A stretch of DNA of 64,000 nt from positions 27,635 to 91,634 of the IMG/VR virus record IMGVR_UViG_3300017963_000225; one strand, given 5' to 3'. This document shows positions 17,659-26,728 of the stretch, in pieces (positions within the stretch are counted from its first letter, which is position 1; the number at the start of each line of letters is the position of its first letter). This DNA comes from a virus. The notes beneath the pieces were generated by a model. The model made no database searches, was not told the origin of the DNA, and saw only the letters and a list, made by a program, of their open reading frames with translations. Position numbers and translations under genes: made by a program.

Positions 17659-18150
17659 TCACCTCTTGTTCTTCGCGAGCCACGCCTGCGTCTTCTTGAG
17701 CGCAGAAGAAGTGTCGGCTCGGCCGTCGTCGAGCGACTTCTTCATGTCCGGCCCGTCGTCGTCGGCGTAGCCCTCTTTGAAGGACTTGTCAGCCTTGTGG
17801 CCGGCAAAACCCTTCTTCTCCTTGTGGTGCTTCACCTTCGGATTGCCGTCGGTCGCCGCATCGCCAGCGTAGCTGATTTCGTCGTCGGCCTCGGAGCGGT
17901 AGTGGTCGATGTTGCGGCGCATCTTGTCGGCCATCGAGCCGTAGCGGCTTTTGTTCTTGCGGGCATGCTCCAAGGCATGGCGCAAAAACATAAACTCGTG
18001 CTGGCGCTCGGCCTTCTGATCGCCGGCCACCCGCGCCGCCTTAGCATGACATGCGTGGTGGTACATAGCATCTTGACACGACTTGATGAGCGGATCGGCA
18101 TCGCCGAGCAGGTCGCCCACCCGTCCCATTGCTTTTGCAAGCCTGCTCAT
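17659..18150 (-). CDS. His/Lys-rich uncharacterised virion-module protein
   Basis: A 163-residue protein rich in His, Lys, Asp and Arg. Helical N-terminus (LGDADPLIKSCQDAMYHHAC) with repeated HHACHAK, HEFMFLRHALEHARKNK, then a disordered charged tail (NPKVKHHKEKKGFAGHKADK). The composition resembles that of the His-rich repeat protein encoded at 19081-19938, including a GFAGHKADKSFKEG segment similar to its GFSxEDHxDA units. It could bind DNA or metal inside the capsid. No catalytic motif seen; function unknown. Confidence 0.55.
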   Translation of the reverse strand: MSRLAKAMGRVGDLLGDADPLIKSCQDAMYHHACHAKAARVAGDQKAERQHEFMFLRHALEHARKNKSRYGSMADKMRRNIDHYRSEADDEISYAGDAATDGNPKVKHHKEKKGFAGHKADKSFKEGYADDDGPDMKKSLDDGRADTSSALKKTQAWLAKNKR

Positions 18151-18160
18151 AGCATTCCTT

Positions 18161-18451
18161 TCAGGTAAAACGATTGCGGACGGTTTCGACGCGCTGGATG
18201 CGGACTAGGGTATTTCCGCCTCCGGTCGTTTCCTCAATGCCAGTTGTCTGATAGACGCCTGGCTCAAACTCCGCTGCCTCATCGAACACCTGAACGAAGC
18301 CGGCATCGACGCCTTGCTTGTGGTAGTCCTGGTAAGGCATCTTCATGAACTTCTCGGTGTTGACGACGGTGTGATTCACGCCGCGTCCTTCAAGAATGAT
18401 GTTCTTCTCGCTGGGAAACGGCGACAGAATACGAATAAATGGCGTAGACAT
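18161..18451 (-). CDS. Small uncharacterised protein
   Basis: A 96-residue protein with alternating strands (FIRILSPFPSEKNIILEGRG). Its ATG follows AAGGAGG with ideal spacing. It sits in the connector and neck block among other small genes. Possibly a head completion or decoration subunit; not recognised. Confidence 0.55.
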   Translation of the reverse strand: MSTPFIRILSPFPSEKNIILEGRGVNHTVVNTEKFMKMPYQDYHKQGVDAGFVQVFDEAAEFEPGVYQTTGIEETTGGGNTLVRIQRVETVRNRFT

Positions 18452-18462
18452 AGTAAACCTCC

Positions 18463-18669
18463 TTACGGGTTTGTCTCATTTTGACGAATATTCGAGAGAA
18501 GCTCGACGATGAGGAGTAGAAGCGCAATCACCGTTCGCTGTGGCGTGGTGGTCGATCCGTCAGCTTCGATGTCAGTAGCGCCGGAATGCTCGCCGGACTT
18601 CAATTGCACATACGGCCGCGCAATCCGCCTGGCTTCAGCAACGATCTCTGTCTTGGTCCTGGCTGCCAT
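18463..18669 (-). CDS. Small uncharacterised protein
   Basis: A 68-residue, mostly helical protein (MAARTKTEIVAEARRIARPY, with a hydrophobic amphipathic helix VIALLLLIVELLSNI). AGGAG precedes the ATG. Position between two other short neck-region genes. Function unknown. Confidence 0.55.
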   Translation of the reverse strand: MAARTKTEIVAEARRIARPYVQLKSGEHSGATDIEADGSTTTPQRTVIALLLLIVELLSNIRQNETNP

Positions 18670-18681
18670 GGATAGCTCCTA

Positions 18682-19077
18682 TCAGTCGCCCACAACAACA
18701 ATCTTGCCCTTGGCGACCGTCGAAACGCTAGGGTTAGTGACTAACAGACCCGTAAATTCCATGTGCATGATCGACGGACGACCGCCGAGAAACTTCAGGG
18801 CCTGAGACGTGCCAGCATCATTGACTACTTTTAGCTCGATGTCTTGGTCCATATCGACGACAAGCATCTTGCCAAGAGCGACGGTCCCCATGGAGACGGC
18901 TACGTCAGCCGCTGCGGCTGCCAAGTTGATTCGGCCAGCCTCGTTCTCATTCATGGCGGTGTTTTCGTACTGGACGTTGAGCTTCTCGTAGTCCTTCTCG
19001 ACGATCGCAGCGCCGGTGACGGTCGGGTTTTTTGCGACCGTGACGGAAGTGATTTGCTTGATAATCACGTCACCCAT
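18682..19077 (-). CDS. Uncharacterised beta-rich virion-module protein
   Basis: A 131-residue protein with regular beta strands (VIIKQITSVTVAKNPTVTGA; KMLVVDMDQDIELKVVND; KGKIVVVGD) and a short helix of Ala (RINLAAAAADVAVSM). The pattern would suit a capsid or neck decoration protein. The ATG follows AGGTGAG. No specific family was recognised. Confidence 0.55.
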   Translation of the reverse strand: MGDVIIKQITSVTVAKNPTVTGAAIVEKDYEKLNVQYENTAMNENEAGRINLAAAAADVAVSMGTVALGKMLVVDMDQDIELKVVNDAGTSQALKFLGGRPSIMHMEFTGLLVTNPSVSTVAKGKIVVVGD

Positions 19078-19080
19078 ATC

Positions 19081-19938
19081 TCACCTCTTGGCATGATGTT
19101 TTGTGTGGTGGAAGTGAGCAGCATCGGCATGATCGGCCGCCAGCTTGGCGAACGCCCCAACGTGCTTACCCTTGCGCGACAAATGCTCCATCAAACTCAA
19201 CACAGCACTTGCCCGTTTGTGGTGAGCGTGCATGGCGTCAGCATGATCCTCGCGGCTAAAGCCCTTGTGGTGCTCGGCGTGCTTGTGGCTGTGGCGGTGG
19301 ATTTTCTTGCCGCTCTTTGTCTTGCCGACGTGTTCACGCGCCTTCTTCAGCTTAGCGCCAACGGCCAGGCCGAAGTGGTGATTCATTGCCTCGCGATGAT
19401 GCGCGATGACATTTGGGTGCGTCTCGGAGCCAAGCTTGGAGATATGAGCAGCATGGGCGCGGTATGCGTCCATGTGGTCGTGGGTTGAAAAACCCACGTG
19501 AGCCGAGCTGGATGGGTGCGACATGATTCGCTTGCCCGAGCGTGTCTGCCCGAGCGCGTGCTCGCCCTGGCTTTTGCGAGGCCGCATGACGCTGGTGCCG
19601 AGAGCTTTTTTGAAGTGGTCGCCAGACATGATGTGAAACTGACGCTTGGCTTCTCTGTCTTGCGAGCTTTTGCTTGGCGACGACCCCAGCTTTATCCCAT
19701 GCTCGTTGATGTGAGCCTTTATGCCGTTATTATGCGATTCAATCCCGCCAAGATCGGCGTGACTCCTTGCATGCGGCATGTTCTTGCCGTGAAGCAAATG
19801 CAAGCCAGCGGCATCAGCATGATCTTCTTTTGAAAACCCGGAGTATTCCCCCGGAGATTTTGCGCTGTAAACGTCCTTGCCGCTCCTGGTTGTCCCAAGT
19901 TTTTTTCCTAGACTTGATTTGCGAAGGAAAAATTTCAC
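19081..19938 (-). CDS. His-rich SGK/EDH repeat protein with N-terminal F-x-K tag
   Basis: A 285-residue protein starting at GTG 19938 that overlaps the upstream stop (GTGA). The N-terminus MKFFLRKSSLGKK resembles the [RK]F[LF]xK[AS] tag of the packaged head-module proteins. Three repeats follow: LGTTRSGKDVY...GFSKEDHADA, LGQTRSGKRIM...GFSTHDHMDA and VGKTKSGKKIH...GFSREDHADA, each followed by helices with many His (HAEHHKG, HHTKHHAKR). High His/Lys content suggests binding to DNA or metal. I have no experimental family for it; I infer a packaged or ejected virion protein. Confidence 0.6.
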   Translation of the reverse strand: MKFFLRKSSLGKKLGTTRSGKDVYSAKSPGEYSGFSKEDHADAAGLHLLHGKNMPHARSHADLGGIESHNNGIKAHINEHGIKLGSSPSKSSQDREAKRQFHIMSGDHFKKALGTSVMRPRKSQGEHALGQTRSGKRIMSHPSSSAHVGFSTHDHMDAYRAHAAHISKLGSETHPNVIAHHREAMNHHFGLAVGAKLKKAREHVGKTKSGKKIHRHSHKHAEHHKGFSREDHADAMHAHHKRASAVLSLMEHLSRKGKHVGAFAKLAADHADAAHFHHTKHHAKR

Positions 19939-20777
19939 CGAAAAGGCCCTCGTCCCTGTGGGGAGTTGAACGTGGATTGCGTCGTGTGATCGACCGCGCC
20001 GCGCTGGCGCTGGACAATCGCCCGGTCAAGCCGCGTGGCAATCACATTGTAGGGAAACACAAGGTCAAGTCCAGTGCGCTGCGGATCTGGCAGATTGTCG
20101 TCATGACCAGTGCGATGCAATGGCTTTGCGGTTTCTCCGACAATCACGTACTCGGGACGGGCAAGGTAACGAACGCTGTACTTGGTGCCCTTTTGTAGCT
20201 TGGTTTCAATACGCCGAGCCGCCGCATTGAAGCTCCAGTCGTCGCTTCCAAGCTTCAGGATGGCTTGTGTCGTGGCGTCTTGGTAGAGTACCGTCTCAAC
20301 GCAGCTTACATCGCGAAATCGCAGTGTTTCAGCGGTTGACCCGTCGGTCAACGTCGCTCCAGCCGTGTGATATTCGTTGTTAACGACTTCCACGTCAGCG
20401 CACATTTGAACGATATCACCGTCGGCCGGTATTACGCCCGGAAAGAGCGTCACCGACACCGATCCAGTGATTGCGCGCCCACCATCCTTGCGCTCGCTCC
20501 TGCCGCTGCGGCTATGGACCATGGCTCGCGCATACATGGGGTCGGTTTCTGCTTCGAGGTGAAACCAACCAAGGCCACGGCACTGGTGGCAAGAAATGCT
20601 CGGCTGACCAGACAAAGCATTGGTGCATGGGCATGAAACGGCCTTCCAATACTTGATCGCAACGGAGTAGTCAGAGATGAACTCCTTGACGCCGCTTAGG
20701 TCAAGTTGAGGGAATCGCGTAGCCCCCGGAGCGGGAGCTACGCCAATAGCCGCTGGCCTTAAAGAGAAGCCACCCAT
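19935..20777 (-). CDS. Head-tail joining protein with Cys cluster
   Basis: A 280-residue protein. Near residues 48-72 is a possible zinc site (SCPCTNALSGQPSISCHQCR), followed by a beta-rich body (AITGSVSVTLFPGVIPADGD; YVIVGETAKPLHR). The C-terminus is disordered. Located between adaptor-region and connector-region genes, so a neck or head-completion function is likely. The family was not recognised with certainty; some large myoviruses carry a similar Cys-containing neck protein, which I state only as an impression. Confidence 0.5.
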   Translation of the reverse strand: MGGFSLRPAAIGVAPAPGATRFPQLDLSGVKEFISDYSVAIKYWKAVSCPCTNALSGQPSISCHQCRGLGWFHLEAETDPMYARAMVHSRSGRSERKDGGRAITGSVSVTLFPGVIPADGDIVQMCADVEVVNNEYHTAGATLTDGSTAETLRFRDVSCVETVLYQDATTQAILKLGSDDWSFNAAARRIETKLQKGTKYSVRYLARPEYVIVGETAKPLHRTGHDDNLPDPQRTGLDLVFPYNVIATRLDRAIVQRQRGAVDHTTQSTFNSPQGRGPFR

Positions 20778-20789
20778 GAGGTCCCTTCT

Positions 20790-21173
20790 TTACACGCTCG
20801 CCTGAATGCCGGCCGTCTTCAATGCGGCAATTTCAGCATCGATCTTCGCTTGGAGATCGAGCAGACGGGCATCAACGTCAGTGGCGAGCGCCGCATCGCC
20901 GGCGCCGCCCGATCCATCGGTCGTGCCGACGGCCGCAAGCGCTCCGAGCGCGGCGACGTTAGCCGCTTGCGAGGCGGTCAATTTGGCGGCGAGCGCAGAA
21001 ACAAGGCCCGACACCTTGCTTTGAGCGATCGAGGAGTCAGGCAGTCGCTGAGCTGCGAGAGCCTGATCGAGTGCTTTTGCCAGCTCGTCGTTCCCGGTGA
21101 TGCTTCCTTGAGCGATTCGGAGAACTCGAACTTCGTCGTCCGTCAGAACGCTGTATCCCTTAGCTGCCGACAT
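20790..21173 (-). CDS. Head fibre-like or coiled-coil small protein
   Basis: A 127-residue protein with an N-terminal helical domain (VLTDDEVRVLRIAQGSITG), a Gln/Ala-rich middle (TASQAANVAALGALAAV), a Gly/Asp linker and a C-terminal helix (DLQAKIDAEIAALKTAG). The form resembles small phage head fibre proteins in which a coiled coil projects from the capsid or neck. The ATG follows GGAGG. Neighbours are the long fibre gene and connector genes. Assignment is weak. Confidence 0.5.
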   Translation of the reverse strand: MSAAKGYSVLTDDEVRVLRIAQGSITGNDELAKALDQALAAQRLPDSSIAQSKVSGLVSALAAKLTASQAANVAALGALAAVGTTDGSGGAGDAALATDVDARLLDLQAKIDAEIAALKTAGIQASV

Positions 21174-21232
21174 CTCTTTTCCTCCTTGGACTTGCGATAT
21201 TTATTATCGCTCGTTCATTGCAAAAAAACCAC

Positions 21233-22393
21233 TTAGGCAATCCAGGTCGGAAGTCCTCGATAGTTTGCCCGCATCGACGCGATGTTGTCTGGATCGAGGT
21301 CAACTTCGTAGCGCCGCGCCAAGGCTCCAAACTGAGTCATCTCCGCTGTCGCCAGCAGGTTAACCGAGCTGGATAGCCCGTCAACCCCGAACGAACGTGA
21401 GGCGATCCCGCGAGAAATCGCGATGCCAATTTCGTCAAGCAACACAACTGCGGCTTTTTTCATTACGATGTCGCAAACCTCTTTGGCGATTGCTCCATCC
21501 TCGGGGCCATAATCGTAATCGATCGCCCAAAAGCCTGGGACCATGTGATTGCCGACCGCTTCTAGCAGCGTCACGTCAAGAAACTGGCCGTTATTGTCGA
21601 TGATAATATTGATTGCGCCGGCCGTTGTGGGACGAATATAAACCCATCCCATTTTCATTTCGTTGCCGACAACCCATTCGTTTGGAATGCGATAAACCGT
21701 CTTGCCGGCGTAAACCCCGCGCACATTTCTGACGCGAACAATGTTTGAGTGCGGCAAGCGAATAGCCGACCACATGAAGCTCTGTTGTTGCTGCCACGGC
21801 AACAAATGCCCGTCTTCGTCGTAGTCAACGCCTTTGACTGGCGGCGGTGCCTGGGTGTCAGCATACGGTTTGGTTAGAACGCGACGGCCGCGTAATGGCG
21901 TCCCAATCTGCCGCTCCATCCAAGTGATCGCTACATCAACATGATGCTGTATGGTGTTGTCTGGAAGGTAATACCCGTTCGCGAGAGCCTGCCATACAGG
22001 CCACAAGTAAAACTTTTTCAGCGTGCATGCTGTAAGGTCGCCGATCGTACAAGTGAGCAGCTCGTTGTAATTCGGAACACCGCCAGTGAGCATCGTCACG
22101 ACATTGATGTCGAAGACGAGGTTGCGCTGCGAAGCGCCATTCAGCGGAATGATCTGCCACTGATCGTGATAAGTGCCACGCGCAGGGAAAAGCGATCCAG
22201 GCACCGTCACTTGATAGGTGCCAGTGCCAACATGCTCAACGCTTCCGCCAGGAATAACGGCGATTTGTTGGTACTGCTCATTCAGAATGATGACGTTCAC
22301 AATCTGATAAGCATCCATCAGAATGCCATTGTAAACATGGCGCAAACCAAGCGTCACATCCTGCCCGACGAGCGTTTCTGCGCGTGTCCCCAT
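21233..22393 (-). CDS. Adaptor or neck protein with N-terminal beta domain
   Basis: A 386-residue protein. The first 100 residues look like an Ig-like or fibre-associated beta domain (LRHVYNGILMDAYQIVNVII; VEHVGTGTYQVTVPGSL), the same type of region seen at the start of the downstream long fibre (SGTGWNPTVEGQYSVSYEIY). The rest is alpha/beta (YYLPDNTIQHHVDVAITWME; YDYGPEDGAIAKEVCDIV) and resembles head-tail connectors that have an alpha-helical adaptor body. It may anchor the long fibre at the neck. Its ATG is coupled to the stop of the fibre gene (TGATG region). Confidence 0.55.
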   Translation of the reverse strand: MGTRAETLVGQDVTLGLRHVYNGILMDAYQIVNVIILNEQYQQIAVIPGGSVEHVGTGTYQVTVPGSLFPARGTYHDQWQIIPLNGASQRNLVFDINVVTMLTGGVPNYNELLTCTIGDLTACTLKKFYLWPVWQALANGYYLPDNTIQHHVDVAITWMERQIGTPLRGRRVLTKPYADTQAPPPVKGVDYDEDGHLLPWQQQQSFMWSAIRLPHSNIVRVRNVRGVYAGKTVYRIPNEWVVGNEMKMGWVYIRPTTAGAINIIIDNNGQFLDVTLLEAVGNHMVPGFWAIDYDYGPEDGAIAKEVCDIVMKKAAVVLLDEIGIAISRGIASRSFGVDGLSSSVNLLATAEMTQFGALARRYEVDLDPDNIASMRANYRGLPTWIA

Positions 22394-25300
22394 CAGAACG
22401 GCTCCCCGCTGCTAAGCAGCGCAGCAGTGTCGGCCTTGATGGTCGCACGCTCCGCTTTTGCTGTGTCGTTGGCTGGCTTGAGGGCATCGGCTGTGTCCGT
22501 GAAGCCCACGCCCTTGATCTGATCCAGCGCAGCCAGGATTGGCGTCAGGTCGAGGTCGGCAGCGTCGATGGCGTCTTTGATCGCCTTCAAGCTGTCGGCC
22601 ACCGACGTGAATCCCGAGCCCTTAATATCAGTCAGCGAGGCTTCCGTGGCGCGGCTGGAAATCGTCGCGTCCAGGTTGTTCAACCGCACGTCCGTCGCAA
22701 GCAGCGTATTGAGCGGGATCGCCGCAACCGCCGACGCCAAGCTGGAGAGGCCGGCCGCCGTAGCCAGCGTACCGACGACCGCCTGAACGGCAAGCAGCGT
22801 CGTTTGCTGAGCGCCACCAGAGATCGGGATCGCAGCGGCGAGGTCGGCAATGGCCTTGAGGCTGTGAAGGCTCGGGTTGTAGCCCACGCCGAACACATCA
22901 GCCAGCACCGCAGCCGCTGCTCGGCTTGAGACGCTGGCGTCGAGATAGGCCAGACGCGGGTCGCTCGCGAGCGCCGGATTGGTTGGAATGGCATTGACGC
23001 TTGTCTGAAGTGTGTTGACGCTCGCCTGGCTCGCACGGCTAGCGGCCGTGGCAGCGGCCGTAGCCGCCGAAGATGCCGCTGCATCAGCGCTTGTCTTGGC
23101 GGCATCCACCTTCGGCCTGAGGGCCGCGAGGCTGTCGGTGCCCGTGGCGAAGCCGGCGCCCTTGATGTCGGAGAGCTGCGCGAGCACCGGCGACAGGTCG
23201 GTGGGCGCTACGCTGTCTCGGATGGCCTCCAAGCTGTCGGTGACGGCATTGAAGCCGGCGCCTTTGATCGTCGTCAAGGTGGCTTCCTGAGCCCGACTCG
23301 ACACCGTTGCGTCGAGGTTGGTCAGACGAGGATCTGTCGTGAGCACCGGGTTGGTCGGGACGGCGGATACCTGAGCCGAAAGGGACGTGACGCTCGCCTG
23401 GCTTGCCTTGGTGCCGATCGACGCCAGGATCGTCGCCTGATTGGCTGCCGTCGCATCGCCGGCCGAGGTTGGCAACGTGTTGATCTTGTCTCGGATGGCC
23501 TCCAGCGTGTCAGTGGCACCGCTGAAACCGCCGCCTTTGATGCTGTCGAGGCTTGCCTGAGTGGCGCGCTCGCTCACCTTGGCATCGAGCACCTCACCGA
23601 AGCTGCCCACGGCGACGTGACCCGCACGAGCCTCGTCCCACACCGCATCGGCAATCTGACCGGCTGTAGGCGCCGATGTCACGCCGTCGCTGATAGCCTT
23701 GCCGACCGTGCCAGCCGCCAGGTGGGCGGCGATCGGCTCGTCAAGCACGGCGTTTTTGATCTGAGCGGCGGTTGGCAGGGCCGCTATCGAGGCGGCCGAT
23801 GCACGCGAGCTGATAGAAGCGTCAAGCAGGTCGAGCGCCGCTAGACGCGCTGGCGTCAATCCTGATTCTAGGTAGTTGGTGTCGGACAGAATATCGCCCG
23901 CCTGAGTCGAGCTGGCGCGGGTGCTGACCACCACGTCAAGTCGCGAAAGGTTGTCGATCAATGCCGCCCGGGCAGTCGAGATGACCCCCTGATTGGACTC
24001 GCCAAAGGTTCCGGCCGTGTTCTGGCCGGCACGAGCGGCGCCCCATATTGCATTTTGAAGGCTGCTTGGCGCTGTTTGAGCCACCGCCAACGAGGCGTCG
24101 GCCTCTGCCATGTCAACTTTTATCTCAACCACGGAAAGTTGAGCGGTCGTTGCAAGCGTGCTCAACGGCGTGTCAATGGCTTCACCAAAAGTGCCGACAA
24201 CTACGTGCAAAGCTCTTGGCTCGTCCCACACGGCCGCAGCGATTGCTTCCGGCGACGAACCAGCACTCGCATCATTCAGGCGTTTTCCGGTCGTTCCGAC
24301 GGTCAAGTGACCCGCGATAGGCTCGTTCCACACCTTGTCTGTGATGGCGTCCTCTTGAGAGGAAGCGATTACAGAATCGACACGACCGCCCGTAAAGACA
24401 AGCTGATCGGTTTTCACCTTGATTGCGGTTGTCTGAACAGCGATTCCATCGACAACGGTGTCAACCGTGTCAACGCTTGTCTGGCTAGCGCGGCTTGCCA
24501 CCGTTGTCTGGAGAGCTTCGCCGAAAGACCCGCCCAATGCGCTCGCCGCTCGTGTGCGGTCCCAAACAGCCACAGCGACCTCGACAGCAGCGTCGTTGGC
24601 TAAAGCAGCCGCGTCGATTGCGTTGGCGGCAAATTTCGATGACGTGATTGCCGCAGTGTCAATTTTTGCGGCTGTTATGGTGTTCGACTGGACTTTTGCG
24701 GCACTAATTGCGCCGTCGGCAAGCTTGGCATTTGTGATCGCCGCATCGACGATCTTTGCTGCGCTGATAGCACTATCAGCCAGGCCAGTGTTGGTCACGC
24801 GCACCGTTTCGCCAAAGCTTCCGGCGACAACGTGCCCAGCTCGAAGCTCGTCCCACACCTTGTCTGCGATTGTGTCTTCGTTACCAGATGTGATGCTGTA
24901 CCCGGTTTTGTCGCTGACGACTTGAGCGTTAGCGTTGACATTTCCTGCCGTAAAGGCGAGCTGGTCGGTCTTGGCCTTGATAGCGGAGCTGTCGGATTTT
25001 ACCGAAGCGATATCGGCCGACACGCTCACGCCGGCTGGCGTTCCGAGCTTGGTGTCAATAGCCGTCACGCTTGCCTGCGTGGCTCGGCTCGCCACGGTGG
25101 CGTCGAGGTTGTCAAGATTGGCAGCACGGCCATTGGTCCACTGTACCGTGGACAGCGCCGTGGAAGCCGGCGCCCTGGAAGAAACCGTCGCGTCGAGGTT
25201 GTCGAGATTGGCCGCGCGCCCGTTCGTCCACACGGCCGTCGAAAGGGCCGTTGCCGATGGAGCGCGACTAGACACCGTTGCGTCAAGGTTGTCGAGGTTT

Positions 25301-25887
25301 CCTGCGCGCAGCGTTGTGTAATCCGTCCGCAATCCACTCGTGTCGGACTTGACTGATGCAACGTCGGCAGAAAGTGAGGCGCCGGTTGGCGTGCCGATCT
25401 TTGCTTGAATGTCATCAGTATCGGCGTTGACGAGCGCGATTGCCGCCTGTGTGGCGTCATGCTCGGCCTGGTTGGTAGCAGCACGGCTAGCGGCCGAAGC
25501 CTCCGATTGCCGACTTGACACCGTCGCGTCAAGGTTGTCGAGATTGGCGGCGCGAGTGTTCGTCAAACGAGTAAGCAACGTCGCCAAATCCTGATCGAGA
25601 GAACGAACCTCGATAATTTCGGCGTCTCGTTCGTACCTATTGTCTACTGAGGCAAATGTCCCATCAGTGTAAATCTCATAGCTAACGCTATACTGCCCTT
25701 CGACAGTCGGATTCCATCCCGTTCCAGAATAGTGTCCGCCTGTTCTGTGCGTCAGCGTAAATGGCGACCCTGAAACCTCCGCTCCAGCGCTGTTGAACAC
25801 GCGAGCACGCACTCCGCGAGTAGCGTTTCCATCCCACAATGTAATCGACAGAAGGACGTTTCCGTTTACCTCTGTAGTGCGGCTCAT
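22393..25887 (-). CDS. Long repetitive fibre/whisker protein
   Basis: A 1164-residue protein. Residues 1-95 form a beta domain similar to the N-terminus of the neighbour at 21233-22393. The remainder is built of recurring motifs: RAANLDNLDATVSSRA, AVWDxxRAxHxxxGSFGE, and IKGxGFxxxTDSLxAIRD, at irregular spacing, with long coiled-coil runs (AAKTSADAAASSAATAAATA). Such motifs are typical of phage fibres and form trimeric rods. Location in the head-neck block rather than downstream of the baseplate suggests a neck whisker or head-attached fibre. Intragenic repeats may allow length variation by recombination. Confidence 0.7.
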   Translation of the reverse strand: MSRTTEVNGNVLLSITLWDGNATRGVRARVFNSAGAEVSGSPFTLTHRTGGHYSGTGWNPTVEGQYSVSYEIYTDGTFASVDNRYERDAEIIEVRSLDQDLATLLTRLTNTRAANLDNLDATVSSRQSEASAASRAATNQAEHDATQAAIALVNADTDDIQAKIGTPTGASLSADVASVKSDTSGLRTDYTTLRAGNLDNLDATVSSRAPSATALSTAVWTNGRAANLDNLDATVSSRAPASTALSTVQWTNGRAANLDNLDATVASRATQASVTAIDTKLGTPAGVSVSADIASVKSDSSAIKAKTDQLAFTAGNVNANAQVVSDKTGYSITSGNEDTIADKVWDELRAGHVVAGSFGETVRVTNTGLADSAISAAKIVDAAITNAKLADGAISAAKVQSNTITAAKIDTAAITSSKFAANAIDAAALANDAAVEVAVAVWDRTRAASALGGSFGEALQTTVASRASQTSVDTVDTVVDGIAVQTTAIKVKTDQLVFTGGRVDSVIASSQEDAITDKVWNEPIAGHLTVGTTGKRLNDASAGSSPEAIAAAVWDEPRALHVVVGTFGEAIDTPLSTLATTAQLSVVEIKVDMAEADASLAVAQTAPSSLQNAIWGAARAGQNTAGTFGESNQGVISTARAALIDNLSRLDVVVSTRASSTQAGDILSDTNYLESGLTPARLAALDLLDASISSRASAASIAALPTAAQIKNAVLDEPIAAHLAAGTVGKAISDGVTSAPTAGQIADAVWDEARAGHVAVGSFGEVLDAKVSERATQASLDSIKGGGFSGATDTLEAIRDKINTLPTSAGDATAANQATILASIGTKASQASVTSLSAQVSAVPTNPVLTTDPRLTNLDATVSSRAQEATLTTIKGAGFNAVTDSLEAIRDSVAPTDLSPVLAQLSDIKGAGFATGTDSLAALRPKVDAAKTSADAAASSAATAAATAASRASQASVNTLQTSVNAIPTNPALASDPRLAYLDASVSSRAAAAVLADVFGVGYNPSLHSLKAIADLAAAIPISGGAQQTTLLAVQAVVGTLATAAGLSSLASAVAAIPLNTLLATDVRLNNLDATISSRATEASLTDIKGSGFTSVADSLKAIKDAIDAADLDLTPILAALDQIKGVGFTDTADALKPANDTAKAERATIKADTAALLSSGEPF
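22600..25580 (-). repeat. Dispersed coding repeats in fibre gene
   Basis: Multiple copies of a DNA segment that encodes NLDATVSSR (minus strand) are spread from about 22660 to 25540, alternating with copies encoding a VGxFGE motif. Copies are near-identical at about 25085-25290, where three lie close together. This explains the repeat signal without invoking CRISPR. Confidence 0.75.
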
Positions 25888-25891
25888 GGTC

Positions 25892-26359
25892 TTACCTCAA
25901 CCGAATTAGTTCAACTAACAGGATCGTCATGTCTGGAACAAACGATACAGTAGAGCCTTCAAGTGGAGATGCTTGAAGCTCAAAATAATCATTCGCGTTC
26001 ATGTTCATGATAAACAATGCGTGCAGGTTGTTGTTTTCAGCATCGTTAGCGCGGTTTGATCCATCCTGTGAATGACTTCTTCCAACGTCGCCAGATCCGT
26101 TCAGTAGAATTCTCGTGGAAACTCCGCTGTTGTTCGCGGAGGGATCGATGCGACAACGGTAATAAACCCTGACCGAGCAATCCACTAAAGCACGAAATTG
26201 ACTACTAGTTGGCTTGTCGAGATATCCGTTGTAAAAACTGTCCACATCAGAAGAAAAATCAACAGTCGTCCAAACCCCTGGTGTGTTCCCCAAATTCAAT
26301 GGGGCCGTCATCTCGTGCTGTACCCATGCTACCGGATGTGGATTGCTTGCTTTTGGCAT
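25892..26359 (-). CDS. C1q-like beta-sandwich virion protein
   Basis: A 155-residue protein. The sequence alternates short strands (VRVYYRCRIDPSANNSG; NLHALFIMNMNANDYFELQA; MTILLVELIRLR) and resembles the C1q/TNF-type jelly roll that phages use at fibre tips or as head decoration. GGAGGGG lies upstream of the ATG. Encoded just upstream of the long fibre gene in transcription order, so a role as fibre cap or attachment domain is plausible. Fold is inferred by pattern only. Confidence 0.5.
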   Translation of the reverse strand: MPKASNPHPVAWVQHEMTAPLNLGNTPGVWTTVDFSSDVDSFYNGYLDKPTSSQFRALVDCSVRVYYRCRIDPSANNSGVSTRILLNGSGDVGRSHSQDGSNRANDAENNNLHALFIMNMNANDYFELQASPLEGSTVSFVPDMTILLVELIRLR

Positions 26360-26382
26360 CGACCCCTCCTTTCAGAAACTCT

Positions 26383-26712
26383 TTACAGCATAGCTGAAAG
26401 CGCGGCGAAACCTTCGTCCAGAGACAATTCCTCGCCGTTAATGAGCATCAGCGTCGAATCGGCTCCATTGTTGACTGGAGCAGCAAAAATGATGCCTTTC
26501 TTGTTGACAAGAACGGGAGCATCGTCGGCCGTTAATTCGATGAATGGCTCTGCCGCCAGCGCCAGCTTAACATCCTCGTAAGACTCATCTGCCTGATAGC
26601 TGTTTCCGTCAATCATGGTGACGACTGAATCGTTGTCTTGAGCGGCGACTTTCAAAATCAAATCGCTGTTAAATTTGAGGGAATCGCCCTGAACGAAAAG
26701 ACTGAAAAACAT
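26383..26712 (-). CDS. Uncharacterised small head-module protein
   Basis: A 109-residue acidic beta-rich protein (FSLFVQGDSLKFNSDLILKV; DDAPVLVNKKGIIFAAPV). The ATG follows AGGAG. Lies between a capsid-proximal SAP/Rho-N-like gene and the C1q-like gene. Possible capsid decoration protein; unrecognised. Confidence 0.55.
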   Translation of the reverse strand: MFFSLFVQGDSLKFNSDLILKVAAQDNDSVVTMIDGNSYQADESYEDVKLALAAEPFIELTADDAPVLVNKKGIIFAAPVNNGADSTLMLINGEELSLDEGFAALSAML

Positions 26713-26728
26713 TTTTCACTCCTTTGAT

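Noticed and set aside
22600-25580. Dense repeats considered as a CRISPR array
   Set aside because: Repeats are inside a coding frame, of varying length and spacing, and encode fibre motifs; no uniform spacers.
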